Positions 1 through 5,690 of a stretch of 10,501 nucleotides of DNA are shown piece after piece. The DNA lies in assembly GCA_021813025.1 (NCBI GenBank), contig JAKAME010000045.1, positions 1 to 10,501 on the forward strand, read 5' to 3'. Origin of the DNA: Microcaldota archaeon. Lineage in GTDB: Archaea; Micrarchaeota; Micrarchaeia; Anstonellales; Anstonellaceae. Position numbers and translations under genes: made by a program. Under the pieces are notes generated by a model, which did not search any database, was not told the DNA's origin, and worked only from the letters and a program-made list of their open reading frames with translations. Numbering within the stretch: the stretch's first letter is position 1; each line of letters opens with the position of its first letter.

Positions 1-50
1 CGCCAAAGCTCCTTTCGAGGCCAGCCGCTTTTTGTTCCCCCCGGCGCGTG

Positions 51-59
51 TTTTTTAAT
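51..59 (+). promoter_or_regulatory. TATA-like box of alaS
   Basis: TTTTTTAAT lies in otherwise GC-rich sequence, centred at 55, 26 bases before ATG 81. Archaeal TATA boxes sit about 26 bases before the transcription start, so the transcript would begin at or next to the ATG, with no leader. No Shine-Dalgarno sequence is seen before the ATG. Confidence 0.55.
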
Positions 60-80
60 CTCCTCTCCTCATCTGTGCGC

Positions 81-2717
81 ATGGTGGACAAAGCCAGCCT
101 GCGCGCTTCATTCGCGGCCGAGTGGAAAAAGCACTACGACCTGCCCATTTTGCGCGAGCGGGGCTACACCCGCCAGAAGTGCTCCAACTGCGGCACCCAT
201 TTCTGGGCGCAATCCGAGCGCGAGCGGTGCGGCGACGCGGCCTGCATAGGCTACCAGTTCATAGGCAGGCCTGCCGGCTCGAAAAAGCTCACCTATGCGG
301 AGACATGGCGCGAGATAGAGAAATATTTTGTCAAGACCGGCCACACCTCCCTCGCCCCCTACCCGACCGTGGCGCGCTGGCGCGACGATTTGTATTTCAC
401 CATAGCCTCAATCAACGACTTCCAGCCCTATGTGGTGTCTGGAGAGATGGAGCCGCCCGCCAACCCTCTCATAGTGCCCCAGCCCTGCATCCGCTTCGGA
501 GACCTCACCAACGTGGGAGTCACTGGCAGGCATTACACCAATTTCGTGATGATTGGCCAGCATGCCTTCAACACGAAAAAGACCGGCGACTTCTACTGGA
601 AGAACGAGGCTTTGGCCCACGACATCGCCTATCTCAAGGCTCTGGGCCTGCCTGAAGAGGAGCTTGTGTTCCGCGAGGACGTTTGGGCGGGGGGCGGCAA
701 CTTCGGCCCATCAATAGAATATTTCTGCCGCGGCATCGAGCTTGGAAACTGCGTGTTCATGCAATACGAGGTGCTGCCCGGAGGCGGCTCGCGCGAGCTT
801 TCCACCAAAGTGATAGACATGGGCGCAGGCCTTGCCCGTTTGTGCTGGATAGGGCACGGCACCCCCACCTCCTACGAGCTTGTTTTCGGCGACGTGATAG
901 GAAAAATGAAGGCATCAGCAGGCGTGCGGGTGGACGAGAAATTGTTTGAGGGCTATGCCAAATTGTCCGGCGCTGTTGACGCGGAAGAGGGCAGGTCAGT
1001 GCATGATGCGGAGGAGGAAATCGCCCGCTCCCTTGGAGTGGACCAGCACAAGTTCTTCCACACCCTGCGCGAGCAGTTCGCTCTCTATGCAATAGCAGAC
1101 CATCTTTCCACCAACCTTTTCGCAATCACCGACGGCCAGCTGCCCTCCAACGCCGGCGGAGGCTACAACCTGCGCCTCATTCTGCGCCGCGCTTTCGGCT
1201 TCTCAGATGAATATGGCTGGAATTTGGACTGGGCTTCCATATTGGAGGGCCATGCCCGCCACCTCAAGCCCCTCTTCCCCCACCTCTCACAGGGAGTGCA
1301 GACCGCCTCCGATGTGGTGTCCGAAGAATTGGCCAAATACCGCGCCACGCAGGACAAGGCGCGCGGCAAGGTCGCCTCTCTCATCTCAAAGGCAGCCTCA
1401 TCCAAGCGCACCGTCAGCCTTGAGGAGCTTACCACCCTCTATGTGAGCGACGGCATCCCGCCGCAGATGGTGGAGCAGGTGGCGCGAGAGCAGAACGTGC
1501 CTCTTGTGGTGCCTGACGATTTCTATGCCCGCATCCGCCACTCCGACGAGGAGGCCCCGAAGAAAGCCCAGTTCGACGTGGCCGGCCTGCCCAAAACAGA
1601 AGCCCTCTTCTACGACAACCTTTTCACATTCTCCGCCCGCGTGCTGGCGGTGCGCGCAGGCTGCGTGGTGCTTGACCGCACCGGCTTTTACGCAGAATCA
1701 GGCGGGCAGGTGTCAGACACAGGCACATTGAACTGGCAGGAAGTGCTTGAAGTCAAGAAAGAGGCTGGCGTGATTTTGCACAAAGTCGCCCACCCTGAAA
1801 AATTCGTCGTTGGCCAAGTGGCCGAAGGCTCGGTGCATGCTGACAGGCGCAGGCAAATAGCGGCGCATCACACAGGCGCGCACGTGCTCAACGCTGCGGC
1901 GCGCGACGTGCTGGGGCCCCATGTGTGGCAGTGCGGCTCATACAAGGACGAGCACAAGGCCCACCTTGACCTTACTCATTACAAGCGCATAACCGATGAG
2001 CAGCTTGAGGCAATAGAGCGGCGGGCCAACCAGATAGTGTTCGCCAACCTGCCTGTGCACAAGAAAGCCTATCCCCGCTCAGAAGCCGAGGCCAAATTCG
2101 GCTTCCGCATCTATCAGGGCGGCGCCGTTCCGGGCCTCTCCCTGCGCATAATTTCCATCGACGACATAGACCATCAGGCCTGCGGCGGCACGCATGTTGA
2201 CCGCACAGGCGACATCGGCATGTTCAAGGTGGTGAAGCGCGAGTCTGTGCAGGACGGGGTGGAAAGAGTTACGTTCAAGTGCTATCTCTCTGCCGTGCAA
2301 TACATGCAGGAGCGCGAGCGGCTCATCAAGCAGATGGCCGGCGGCCTCGGCGTGCCGGAGGCCCAGCTGCCTGCCTCCGTGTCCCGCTTTTTTGAGGAGT
2401 GGAAGGAAAGAGGCAAGCAATTGGAGAAGCTGAGCGAGCTGACCGCCAAAGCAGTGGTGGCAGAGGAGATGGCAAAGGCAGCAAGAAGCAACTCACCCTT
2501 AGTCGAACTCTCCAGATTGCCTTGGTCAACCAAGACAGCTGACTGGGCTGCCGGAGAAATAGCCAAGCACGGCCTTATCTCCGTGTTGAGTACGAATGAA
2601 AAATTCATCGTCGTCGCCGTGCCTGCCGGAAGAAAAGAGGACGCACTCGCCATTCTCAAGTCAAAAGGGGCGAAGGGGGGCGGAAACGCGCAGCTGGCGA
2701 GAGGGAAACTGGCCTGA
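81..2717 (+). CDS. alaS: Alanyl-tRNA synthetase (archaeal type)
   Basis: Class II synthetase that charges tRNA-Ala with alanine in the cytoplasm and hydrolyses mischarged Ser/Gly-tRNA-Ala. With the start at ATG 81 the protein is 878 aa, close to archaeal family length. Seen: an N-terminal zinc-ribbon-like set of cysteines (C34, C37, C50, C55) typical of archaeal AlaRS; catalytic core with a glycine-rich GGGNFGPSIEYF stretch near 205-216; the editing-domain FYAESGGQ motif near 537-544; editing metal ligands HTGAH (597-601) and CGGTH (701-705); and a C-terminal C-Ala region ending in GGG. The frame is open from GTG 48, but ATG 81 is preferred because a TATA-like box (51-59) is centred about 26 bases before it, giving a leaderless mRNA, and because homologous sequence begins after it. 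GTG 84 is a possible alternative. The gene is complete with all editing and zinc residues present. It converges on the RelE-like gene with only 3 bases between stops. Confidence 0.97.
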   Translation: MVDKASLRASFAAEWKKHYDLPILRERGYTRQKCSNCGTHFWAQSERERCGDAACIGYQFIGRPAGSKKLTYAETWREIEKYFVKTGHTSLAPYPTVARWRDDLYFTIASINDFQPYVVSGEMEPPANPLIVPQPCIRFGDLTNVGVTGRHYTNFVMIGQHAFNTKKTGDFYWKNEALAHDIAYLKALGLPEEELVFREDVWAGGGNFGPSIEYFCRGIELGNCVFMQYEVLPGGGSRELSTKVIDMGAGLARLCWIGHGTPTSYELVFGDVIGKMKASAGVRVDEKLFEGYAKLSGAVDAEEGRSVHDAEEEIARSLGVDQHKFFHTLREQFALYAIADHLSTNLFAITDGQLPSNAGGGYNLRLILRRAFGFSDEYGWNLDWASILEGHARHLKPLFPHLSQGVQTASDVVSEELAKYRATQDKARGKVASLISKAASSKRTVSLEELTTLYVSDGIPPQMVEQVAREQNVPLVVPDDFYARIRHSDEEAPKKAQFDVAGLPKTEALFYDNLFTFSARVLAVRAGCVVLDRTGFYAESGGQVSDTGTLNWQEVLEVKKEAGVILHKVAHPEKFVVGQVAEGSVHADRRRQIAAHHTGAHVLNAAARDVLGPHVWQCGSYKDEHKAHLDLTHYKRITDEQLEAIERRANQIVFANLPVHKKAYPRSEAEAKFGFRIYQGGAVPGLSLRIISIDDIDHQACGGTHVDRTGDIGMFKVVKRESVQDGVERVTFKCYLSAVQYMQERERLIKQMAGGLGVPEAQLPASVSRFFEEWKERGKQLEKLSELTAKAVVAEEMAKAARSNSPLVELSRLPWSTKTADWAAGEIAKHGLISVLSTNEKFIVVAVPAGRKEDALAILKSKGAKGGGNAQLARGKLA

Positions 2718-2720
2718 TTT

Positions 2721-2999
2721 CTACCTCCTGAACGCCTTGTCGTGGTGCATAATCGCCAGAAACCTCACGTGCTTCTCCTTCCTGAACACCCTGAAAAACA
2801 GAACGAAGCTTGAAGCAATATGCACATGTTTCGCGCCCGCCCACTGGTAGCTTGAATCTGGGTAATGCTCGATTTCAGTTTCATCACAGGCAGTAATCTC
2901 ATCCATCTTCTTTTTGAGCGCAGATGCCATCACGGGGTCTTTCTTGAGCAGCTTGGCCACGCTCTCTTTCAGGTCGTCGCTCAGGTCGTAGTCGAACAT
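2721..2999 (-). CDS. RelE/ParE-superfamily toxin (putative mRNA interferase)
   Basis: A 92-aa protein that looks like a RelE-type toxin, which would cleave mRNA on the ribosome when its antitoxin is lost. Seen: a helical N-terminal half with lysine-rich helices (about 7-35), then a beta-rich C-terminal half with the order HYPDSSYQW (45-53), KHVHI (57-61), SFVLFFRVFRKEKHVRF (64-80) and a closing HHDKAF (85-90). That final 'strand, HHD, aromatic' ending is common in RelE/YafQ-like archaeal toxins. R70, R73, K57, H85 and H86 are candidates for the basic catalytic or RNA-binding residues. ATG 2999 follows the antitoxin stop by 6 bases, and a GTGAT motif overlapping that stop could serve as a weak Shine-Dalgarno site, suggesting translational coupling. 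The gene ends 3 bases from the convergent alaS stop. Family assignment rests on pattern and context; the exact subfamily is uncertain. Confidence 0.83.
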   Translation of the reverse strand: MFDYDLSDDLKESVAKLLKKDPVMASALKKKMDEITACDETEIEHYPDSSYQWAGAKHVHIASSFVLFFRVFRKEKHVRFLAIMHHDKAFRR

Positions 3000-3005
3000 G
3001 GCGCA

Positions 3006-3266
3006 TCACTTGGGCGTAAAGAGCTCATCCAGCTGCCGTTTGGTCATCTTTCTGAACCCGTATTTCTTCGTGTGCGCCTCGTCAATTGCCTTCAATTCCT
3101 GCAGCACTTGGTCCGAAACCTGCTCGCGCAAAAACTCGTCGCCGCGCAGCTGCACAAACTTTTGCAGCGCCTCGCTCTTGCTCCGCAGGCCAAACGCCTC
3201 CTTGATGACGCCCAGCACCCTGTTCGTGTAGGCATCTACGTGCAGGTTCAGGGTAACGCCGCTCAT
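3006..3266 (-). CDS. Ribbon-helix-helix antitoxin (DUF2683-like)
   Basis: An 86-aa partner of the downstream toxin gene. The N-terminus reads as a ribbon-helix-helix DNA-binding fold: strand TLNLHVD (5-11), helix TNRVLGVIKEAFGL (14-27), turn RSKSEA (28-33) and a second helix (about 31-47). The TNRVL...GL..KSEA pattern resembles archaeal DUF2683 proteins, which I recall being found beside RelE-like genes. The C-terminal part (about 50-86, rich in charged residues, with QVLQELKAIDEA and RKMTKRQLDELF) would be the toxin-wrapping tail. ATG 3266 is preceded by GGTGAG (3270-3275), a good Shine-Dalgarno match four bases away. First gene of a two-gene operon; RHH antitoxins usually repress their own promoter, and a matching inverted repeat lies at 3281-3299. 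The toxin pairing is inferred from order and spacing. Confidence 0.85.
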   Translation of the reverse strand: MSGVTLNLHVDAYTNRVLGVIKEAFGLRSKSEALQKFVQLRGDEFLREQVSDQVLQELKAIDEAHTKKYGFRKMTKRQLDELFTPK

Positions 3267-3280
3267 ACTCTCACCACTTC

Positions 3281-3299
3281 AAGTTAGTCCAGCTAACTT
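3281..3299. promoter_or_regulatory. Putative autoregulatory operator of the toxin-antitoxin operon
   Basis: A perfect inverted repeat, AAGTTAG (3281-3287) and CTAACTT (3293-3299), separated by 5 bases. It overlaps the downstream edge of the TATA-like box and lies just before the predicted transcription start. A further AGTTAG half-site lies at 3312-3317 on the other side of the TATA box. This is where an RHH antitoxin would be expected to bind to block TBP or polymerase. Binding is inferred, not shown. Confidence 0.6.
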
Positions 3300-3306
3300 T
3301 AAATAA
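3298..3306 (-). promoter_or_regulatory. TATA-like box of the toxin-antitoxin operon
   Basis: On the minus strand TTATTTAAA is centred at 3302, 36 bases before ATG 3266. Transcription would begin near 3276, giving a leader of about 10 bases that starts at the GGTGAG Shine-Dalgarno sequence. Confidence 0.65.
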
Positions 3307-3342
3307 GTTTCAGTTAGCCGGCCTCACGTCAGGGAAAAAGGA

Positions 3343-3395
3343 TTGAAAAAAGAGGGGAAAAGAAGGGCCTCCTGTTCAGCCGAAAAGGCCTCTTC
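3343..3395 (-). terminator. Hairpin plus T-rich tract ending the 223-aa membrane protein gene
   Basis: GAAGGGCCT (3362-3370) can pair with AGGCCTCTTC (3386-3395) through 9 pairs with one bulged base and a 15-base loop. On the minus strand this is followed by a T-rich run (complement of 3343-3361). It overlaps the stop codon at 3394-3396. T-tracts are the usual archaeal termination signal; the hairpin may add to it. Confidence 0.5.
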
Positions 3396-4065
3396 AGGCG
3401 TTTTCCAGTTTCGCGCTTTCCACGCTCTCCTTGATGGCTTTCATCTTGTCATCAAGGTCTTTTTGCGTGATGCCCTGCAGCTTCATCTCGTTCGCAAGCT
3501 TTTCAACGCCGGGGTCTGACTTCTTTCCAAGTCCCAGCGCGTCCAGCTCGCGCACGATGTTGGCCTCGATGTTCTGGGCGAACTGCTGGTAGATTTCGCG
3601 GCTCTGCTTGACCAGTTCGCGGATGATTCCGACGCTCATTACTGTCAAAGCGGTGGCTATGGTCACCACGATGGCCGATCCGAGCACTACGAAGGTTGTG
3701 GTGTTCCCCTTTGCCAAGTCGGCGATGTCTTTGAAGAAGTTGCTGGCTAGCATGCCGCCGAGTGCCCAACTCAGGGATATGCGTGTTGCCCAAAAGCCCT
3801 TGGTGTACGGCTTGTAGCCGGTGTATTCGGGGATGGCGATTGTTTCGGCGTCCATCTTCTCCCCATGTTTGTACCCCCGCACGACTGCGGTGCTGGACAG
3901 CTTGTCGGCTATCGCCTCCGCCTGCTTCAGCATCAGCATATCCTGCCCGCGAAGCGACGCCGCCTTGTTGATAAGCGCGGTGAACTGCATATGGCGCTGC
4001 GCGTCGTTTGCAAACGCCTTTTTCAGGGTCTTGGCATCCTTTGCCGTAATAATCCCATATTTCAC
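3394..4065 (-). CDS. Two-helix membrane protein of unknown function
   Basis: A 223-aa protein that I do not recognise. The N-terminal 85 residues are soluble and helical (for example AKDAKTLKKAF, 8-18; MLMLKQAEAIADKL, 43-56). Two hydrophobic segments follow, about 91-111 (WALGGMLASNFF) and 124-148 (FVVLGSAIVVTIATALTVMSVGII), joined by a short loop, so both termini probably face the same side. The last 75 residues are charged and helical (IYQQFAQNIEANIVRELDAL, 158-177, and a lysine/glutamate-rich end), possibly a coiled coil. No signal peptide or catalytic motif is evident. The start is GTG 4065, chosen because GAGGTG (4071-4076) sits five bases upstream and a TATA box is placed correctly. A monocistronic unit with its own promoter and terminator-like hairpin. 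The opposite-strand frames here are shorter and lack start signals. Confidence 0.75.
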   Translation of the reverse strand: MKYGIITAKDAKTLKKAFANDAQRHMQFTALINKAASLRGQDMLMLKQAEAIADKLSSTAVVRGYKHGEKMDAETIAIPEYTGYKPYTKGFWATRISLSWALGGMLASNFFKDIADLAKGNTTTFVVLGSAIVVTIATALTVMSVGIIRELVKQSREIYQQFAQNIEANIVRELDALGLGKKSDPGVEKLANEMKLQGITQKDLDDKMKAIKESVESAKLENA

Positions 4066-4097
4066 GCTTCCACCTCTGATTAGATGTGGTTTTTTAG

Positions 4098-4106
4098 ATA
4101 TTTAAA
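4098..4106 (-). promoter_or_regulatory. TATA-like box of the 223-aa membrane protein gene
   Basis: TTTAAATAT on the minus strand, centred at 4102, 37 bases before GTG 4065. The predicted transcript starts near 4076, at the first base of the GAGGTG Shine-Dalgarno motif, so the leader is about 11 bases. Confidence 0.65.
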
Positions 4107-4134
4107 TGTATGTATGGGGTGGAAAAAGCAGGGC

Positions 4135-4647
4135 TTATTCGCTGGTTTTCCCCGCGCCGTTCATGTGCTCCTTCAGCCTGCCCACGTAATCCCCGACAAT
4201 CTCCAGCGCCTTCCCAGCTCCGTAATCCTCGCCGCTCTTGAGCATGCCCTCAATGAACTTGAAGGGCCGGAGATAGTGGTCAAAAAGCGTGGCCTGCACC
4301 AAAATCTTGCGGCTGCCGCCGCTGCTGTCGATGATTGTCTGAAAGCCTCCGGGCAGCTTGCCGTTCAGGCCCGCCTCCATGCTCGGATTGTCAGGGTTGT
4401 AGGGGAACTGGCGGTGGGAATAGGGGATGACGAGCGCGCCGGTGCTGTCGCGCTTTCCGACCAGCTGCACATATTCGTTCTTGAGGCTGTCCATCTGCTC
4501 CCTCAATCGCTGCTGCCTGTCGCTCTGCGTAGTGGCCTGCATTTTGCCGTCCTGCCCTCCCAGCGAGGTTGGGCCGACGGCTGTGAAAAAGAGCAGCGAC
4601 GCGCTTGCGGCGGCGATTCTCACCCGCCTGGCCATTTTGGCGTTCAT
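4135..4647 (-). CDS. Small exported protein of unknown function
   Basis: A 170-aa protein, family not recognised. Residues 1-10 are basic (MNAKMARRVR) and 11-24 hydrophobic (IAAASASLLFFTAV), which reads as a signal peptide or N-terminal anchor; there is no lipobox cysteine and no cysteine at all in the protein. Residues 40-65 are polar and likely helical (SDRQQRLREQMDSLKNEYVQ), the middle is proline/glycine/asparagine-rich (74-112), and 113-165 looks like a compact mixed domain (KILVQATLFDHYLRPFKFIEGML). ATG 4647 is used because the TATA-like box at 4672-4679 is about 28 bases upstream, so the message would be leaderless; no Shine-Dalgarno site is visible. ATG 4635 (M5) is an alternative. It sits between two other probable envelope genes on the same strand, each with its own promoter. 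Confidence 0.65.
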   Translation of the reverse strand: MNAKMARRVRIAAASASLLFFTAVGPTSLGGQDGKMQATTQSDRQQRLREQMDSLKNEYVQLVGKRDSTGALVIPYSHRQFPYNPDNPSMEAGLNGKLPGGFQTIIDSSGGSRKILVQATLFDHYLRPFKFIEGMLKSGEDYGAGKALEIVGDYVGRLKEHMNGAGKTSE

Positions 4648-4671
4648 GCACGTTTTATCTGTGTTTGAAAC

Positions 4672-4679
4672 TTAAATAA
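4672..4679 (-). promoter_or_regulatory. TATA-like box of the 170-aa exported protein gene
   Basis: TTATTTAA on the minus strand, the same core as in the toxin-antitoxin promoter, centred about 28 bases before ATG 4647. The spacing implies a transcript starting at or within a few bases of the ATG. Confidence 0.6.
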
Positions 4680-4692
4680 CTTTGGGTGGAGC

Positions 4693-4705
4693 CCCCTGCT
4701 AGGGG
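4693..4705. repeat. Short perfect inverted repeat between promoter and upstream gene end
   Basis: CCCCT, a 3-base GCT spacer, then AGGGG. It lies between the T-rich end of the cysteine-rich gene and the TATA box of the next gene. It could be a small terminator hairpin or a protein-binding site, or could be chance at this length. Confidence 0.3.
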
Positions 4706-4710
4706 AATGG

Positions 4711-4730
4711 AAATAAGAAAAAGGGAAAAT
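4711..4730 (-). terminator. T-rich terminator of the cysteine-rich protein gene
   Basis: Read on the minus strand, 13-33 bases after the TAA at 4744-4746, the sequence is ATTTTCCCTTTTTCTTATTT. A T-rich run directly after a stop in a GC-rich genome is the typical archaeal intrinsic terminator. Confidence 0.55.
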
Positions 4731-4743
4731 GAAGAAGGCGGCT

Positions 4744-5616
4744 TTACTCCTCTTCCTTCTTCCTCATTCTCTGGTAGCTCACAAGCCCCACCATGGCGGT
4801 AGCGCCTGCGGCAGGCAGGCAGCAGCAGGAGAAGCCTCCCGGCGCTCCAGTCGTGCCGGTGGTTTTGCTGGCATTGGACGCCCCGGGGATGACCGGAATG
4901 ATGTCAAGCGCGTTCTTGTCGCAGTTGCCCGTGAGCTGGTTGCAGGTCTGTCCTGCGCTGCACGAGGGGTTGTTGTACTGGCACCCTGTCTTGGTCCTGC
5001 ACACGCCGTTAGCATTGCTGGTCGTGATGCAATCCTCGCTCAGCTGGCAGTCCGGATTGTGGAAGGCGCAGCCCTGCTTGGGCGTGCATGTTCCGCCGTC
5101 GACGTTGTCAGCAGGGTTCCATTTGCACTCCTGGCTGGGCGGACAGGTCAGGTGGCCTGTCCCATTCCAGCGGCAGCCGACGATGTCTGCGCAGTTCTTG
5201 CCGCCGCTGTCGGCCTTCTGCCCTGCCGGGCAGCCGCAGTAGGAGGCATTCGACACCAGCGCGCCCCAGATGCACTGCTGCGGCTTGACGGCGCCGCACT
5301 GCCAGTTGCCCAGCGTCGCGCCGTTGGTGTCCGTGCAGGTGTTCTTGGCGCAGGCCCCGTTCACTTCAACATATCCGGGGAAATTCGAGCAGGAGCACAT
5401 GGTCCTCCAGCTGGAGGGCATGCCGGGGGCGAAGGCGTTCATAAGCGTGTTCCCCGTGCCGCCAACCCAGCATATGTAGCCGGGCGACTGGTTCGAGCAT
5501 TTGCCGTACGGCGTGCCGTCAGAACACGGGTTCGTGTTCACTGCCGCTGCCACGCCGGCCAAGAATACGATGGCGAGAAGCGCAATTCCCGCGAGTTTGC
5601 CCATCCTGCGATTCAT
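4744..5616 (-). CDS. Cysteine-rich exported surface protein with three Cys repeats and C-terminal anchor
   Basis: A 290-aa protein, no named family recognised. Residues 1-25 form a clear signal peptide (MNRRMGK, then a hydrophobic stretch ending AGVAAA). The mature part has 24 cysteines spread over 31-232, an even number suited to disulfides outside the cell. From 148 the cysteines follow a regular unit, GC-x6-9-C-x5-C-x6-12-C-x5: C148/158/164/177, C183/190/196/206 and C212/219/225/232. NxS/T sequons occur (N42, N123, N151, N248), allowing N-glycosylation. A Thr/Gly/Ser linker (about 245-261) leads to CCC (264-266), a hydrophobic segment (267-280) and a basic tail RMRKKEEE, a tripartite layout like C-terminal sorting or anchoring signals. 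The start ATG 5616 follows GAGGCGAT (5622-5629). The opposite-strand frame (4729-5694) is longer but has neither a secretion signal nor the cysteine regularity. Confidence 0.85.
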   Translation of the reverse strand: MNRRMGKLAGIALLAIVFLAGVAAAVNTNPCSDGTPYGKCSNQSPGYICWVGGTGNTLMNAFAPGMPSSWRTMCSCSNFPGYVEVNGACAKNTCTDTNGATLGNWQCGAVKPQQCIWGALVSNASYCGCPAGQKADSGGKNCADIVGCRWNGTGHLTCPPSQECKWNPADNVDGGTCTPKQGCAFHNPDCQLSEDCITTSNANGVCRTKTGCQYNNPSCSAGQTCNQLTGNCDKNALDIIPVIPGASNASKTTGTTGAPGGFSCCCLPAAGATAMVGLVSYQRMRKKEEE

Positions 5617-5626
5617 ACCATATCGC

Positions 5627-5645
5627 CTCGTCTGCCCATGACGAG
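5627..5645. repeat. Inverted repeat in the cysteine-rich gene promoter
   Basis: CTCGTC (5627-5632) and GACGAG (5640-5645) with a 7-base spacer, lying between the TATA box and the predicted transcription start of the cysteine-rich gene. The position suits a regulator operator; the arms are only 6 bases so chance is possible. Confidence 0.35.
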
Positions 5646-5650
5646 CGCAT

Positions 5651-5659
5651 GTATAAAAA
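5651..5659 (-). promoter_or_regulatory. TATA-like box of the cysteine-rich protein gene
   Basis: TTTTTATAC on the minus strand, centred at 5655, 39 bases before ATG 5616. Transcription would start near 5629, leaving a leader of about 13 bases containing GAGGCGAT. Confidence 0.6.
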
Positions 5660-5690
5660 CATTTCTTTCGCCTCTGTCCGCCGGACGCCC

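Noticed and set aside
1..58. An open stretch on the plus strand ending at TAA 56-58, possibly the last 18 codons of an upstream gene
   Set aside because: Too short to judge, no recognisable sequence, and its end overlaps the alaS TATA-like box. Minus-strand frames here have no usable start codon.
2721..3266. Possibility that the two small genes are VapBC or another toxin-antitoxin class
   Set aside because: The toxin has no PIN-domain acidic pattern; its beta-rich, HHD-ending C-terminus fits RelE/ParE better.
4084..4668. A 194-codon plus-strand frame over the small exported protein gene
   Set aside because: No promoter or Shine-Dalgarno site fits it, whereas the minus-strand gene has a TATA box at the right distance and a signal peptide. 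The choice is less certain than elsewhere because the minus-strand protein has no recognised family.
5676..5686. GTCCG-C-CGGAC near the end of cca as a terminator hairpin
   Set aside because: The 1-base spacer cannot form that loop; pairing is reduced to 4 bp and no T run follows directly.
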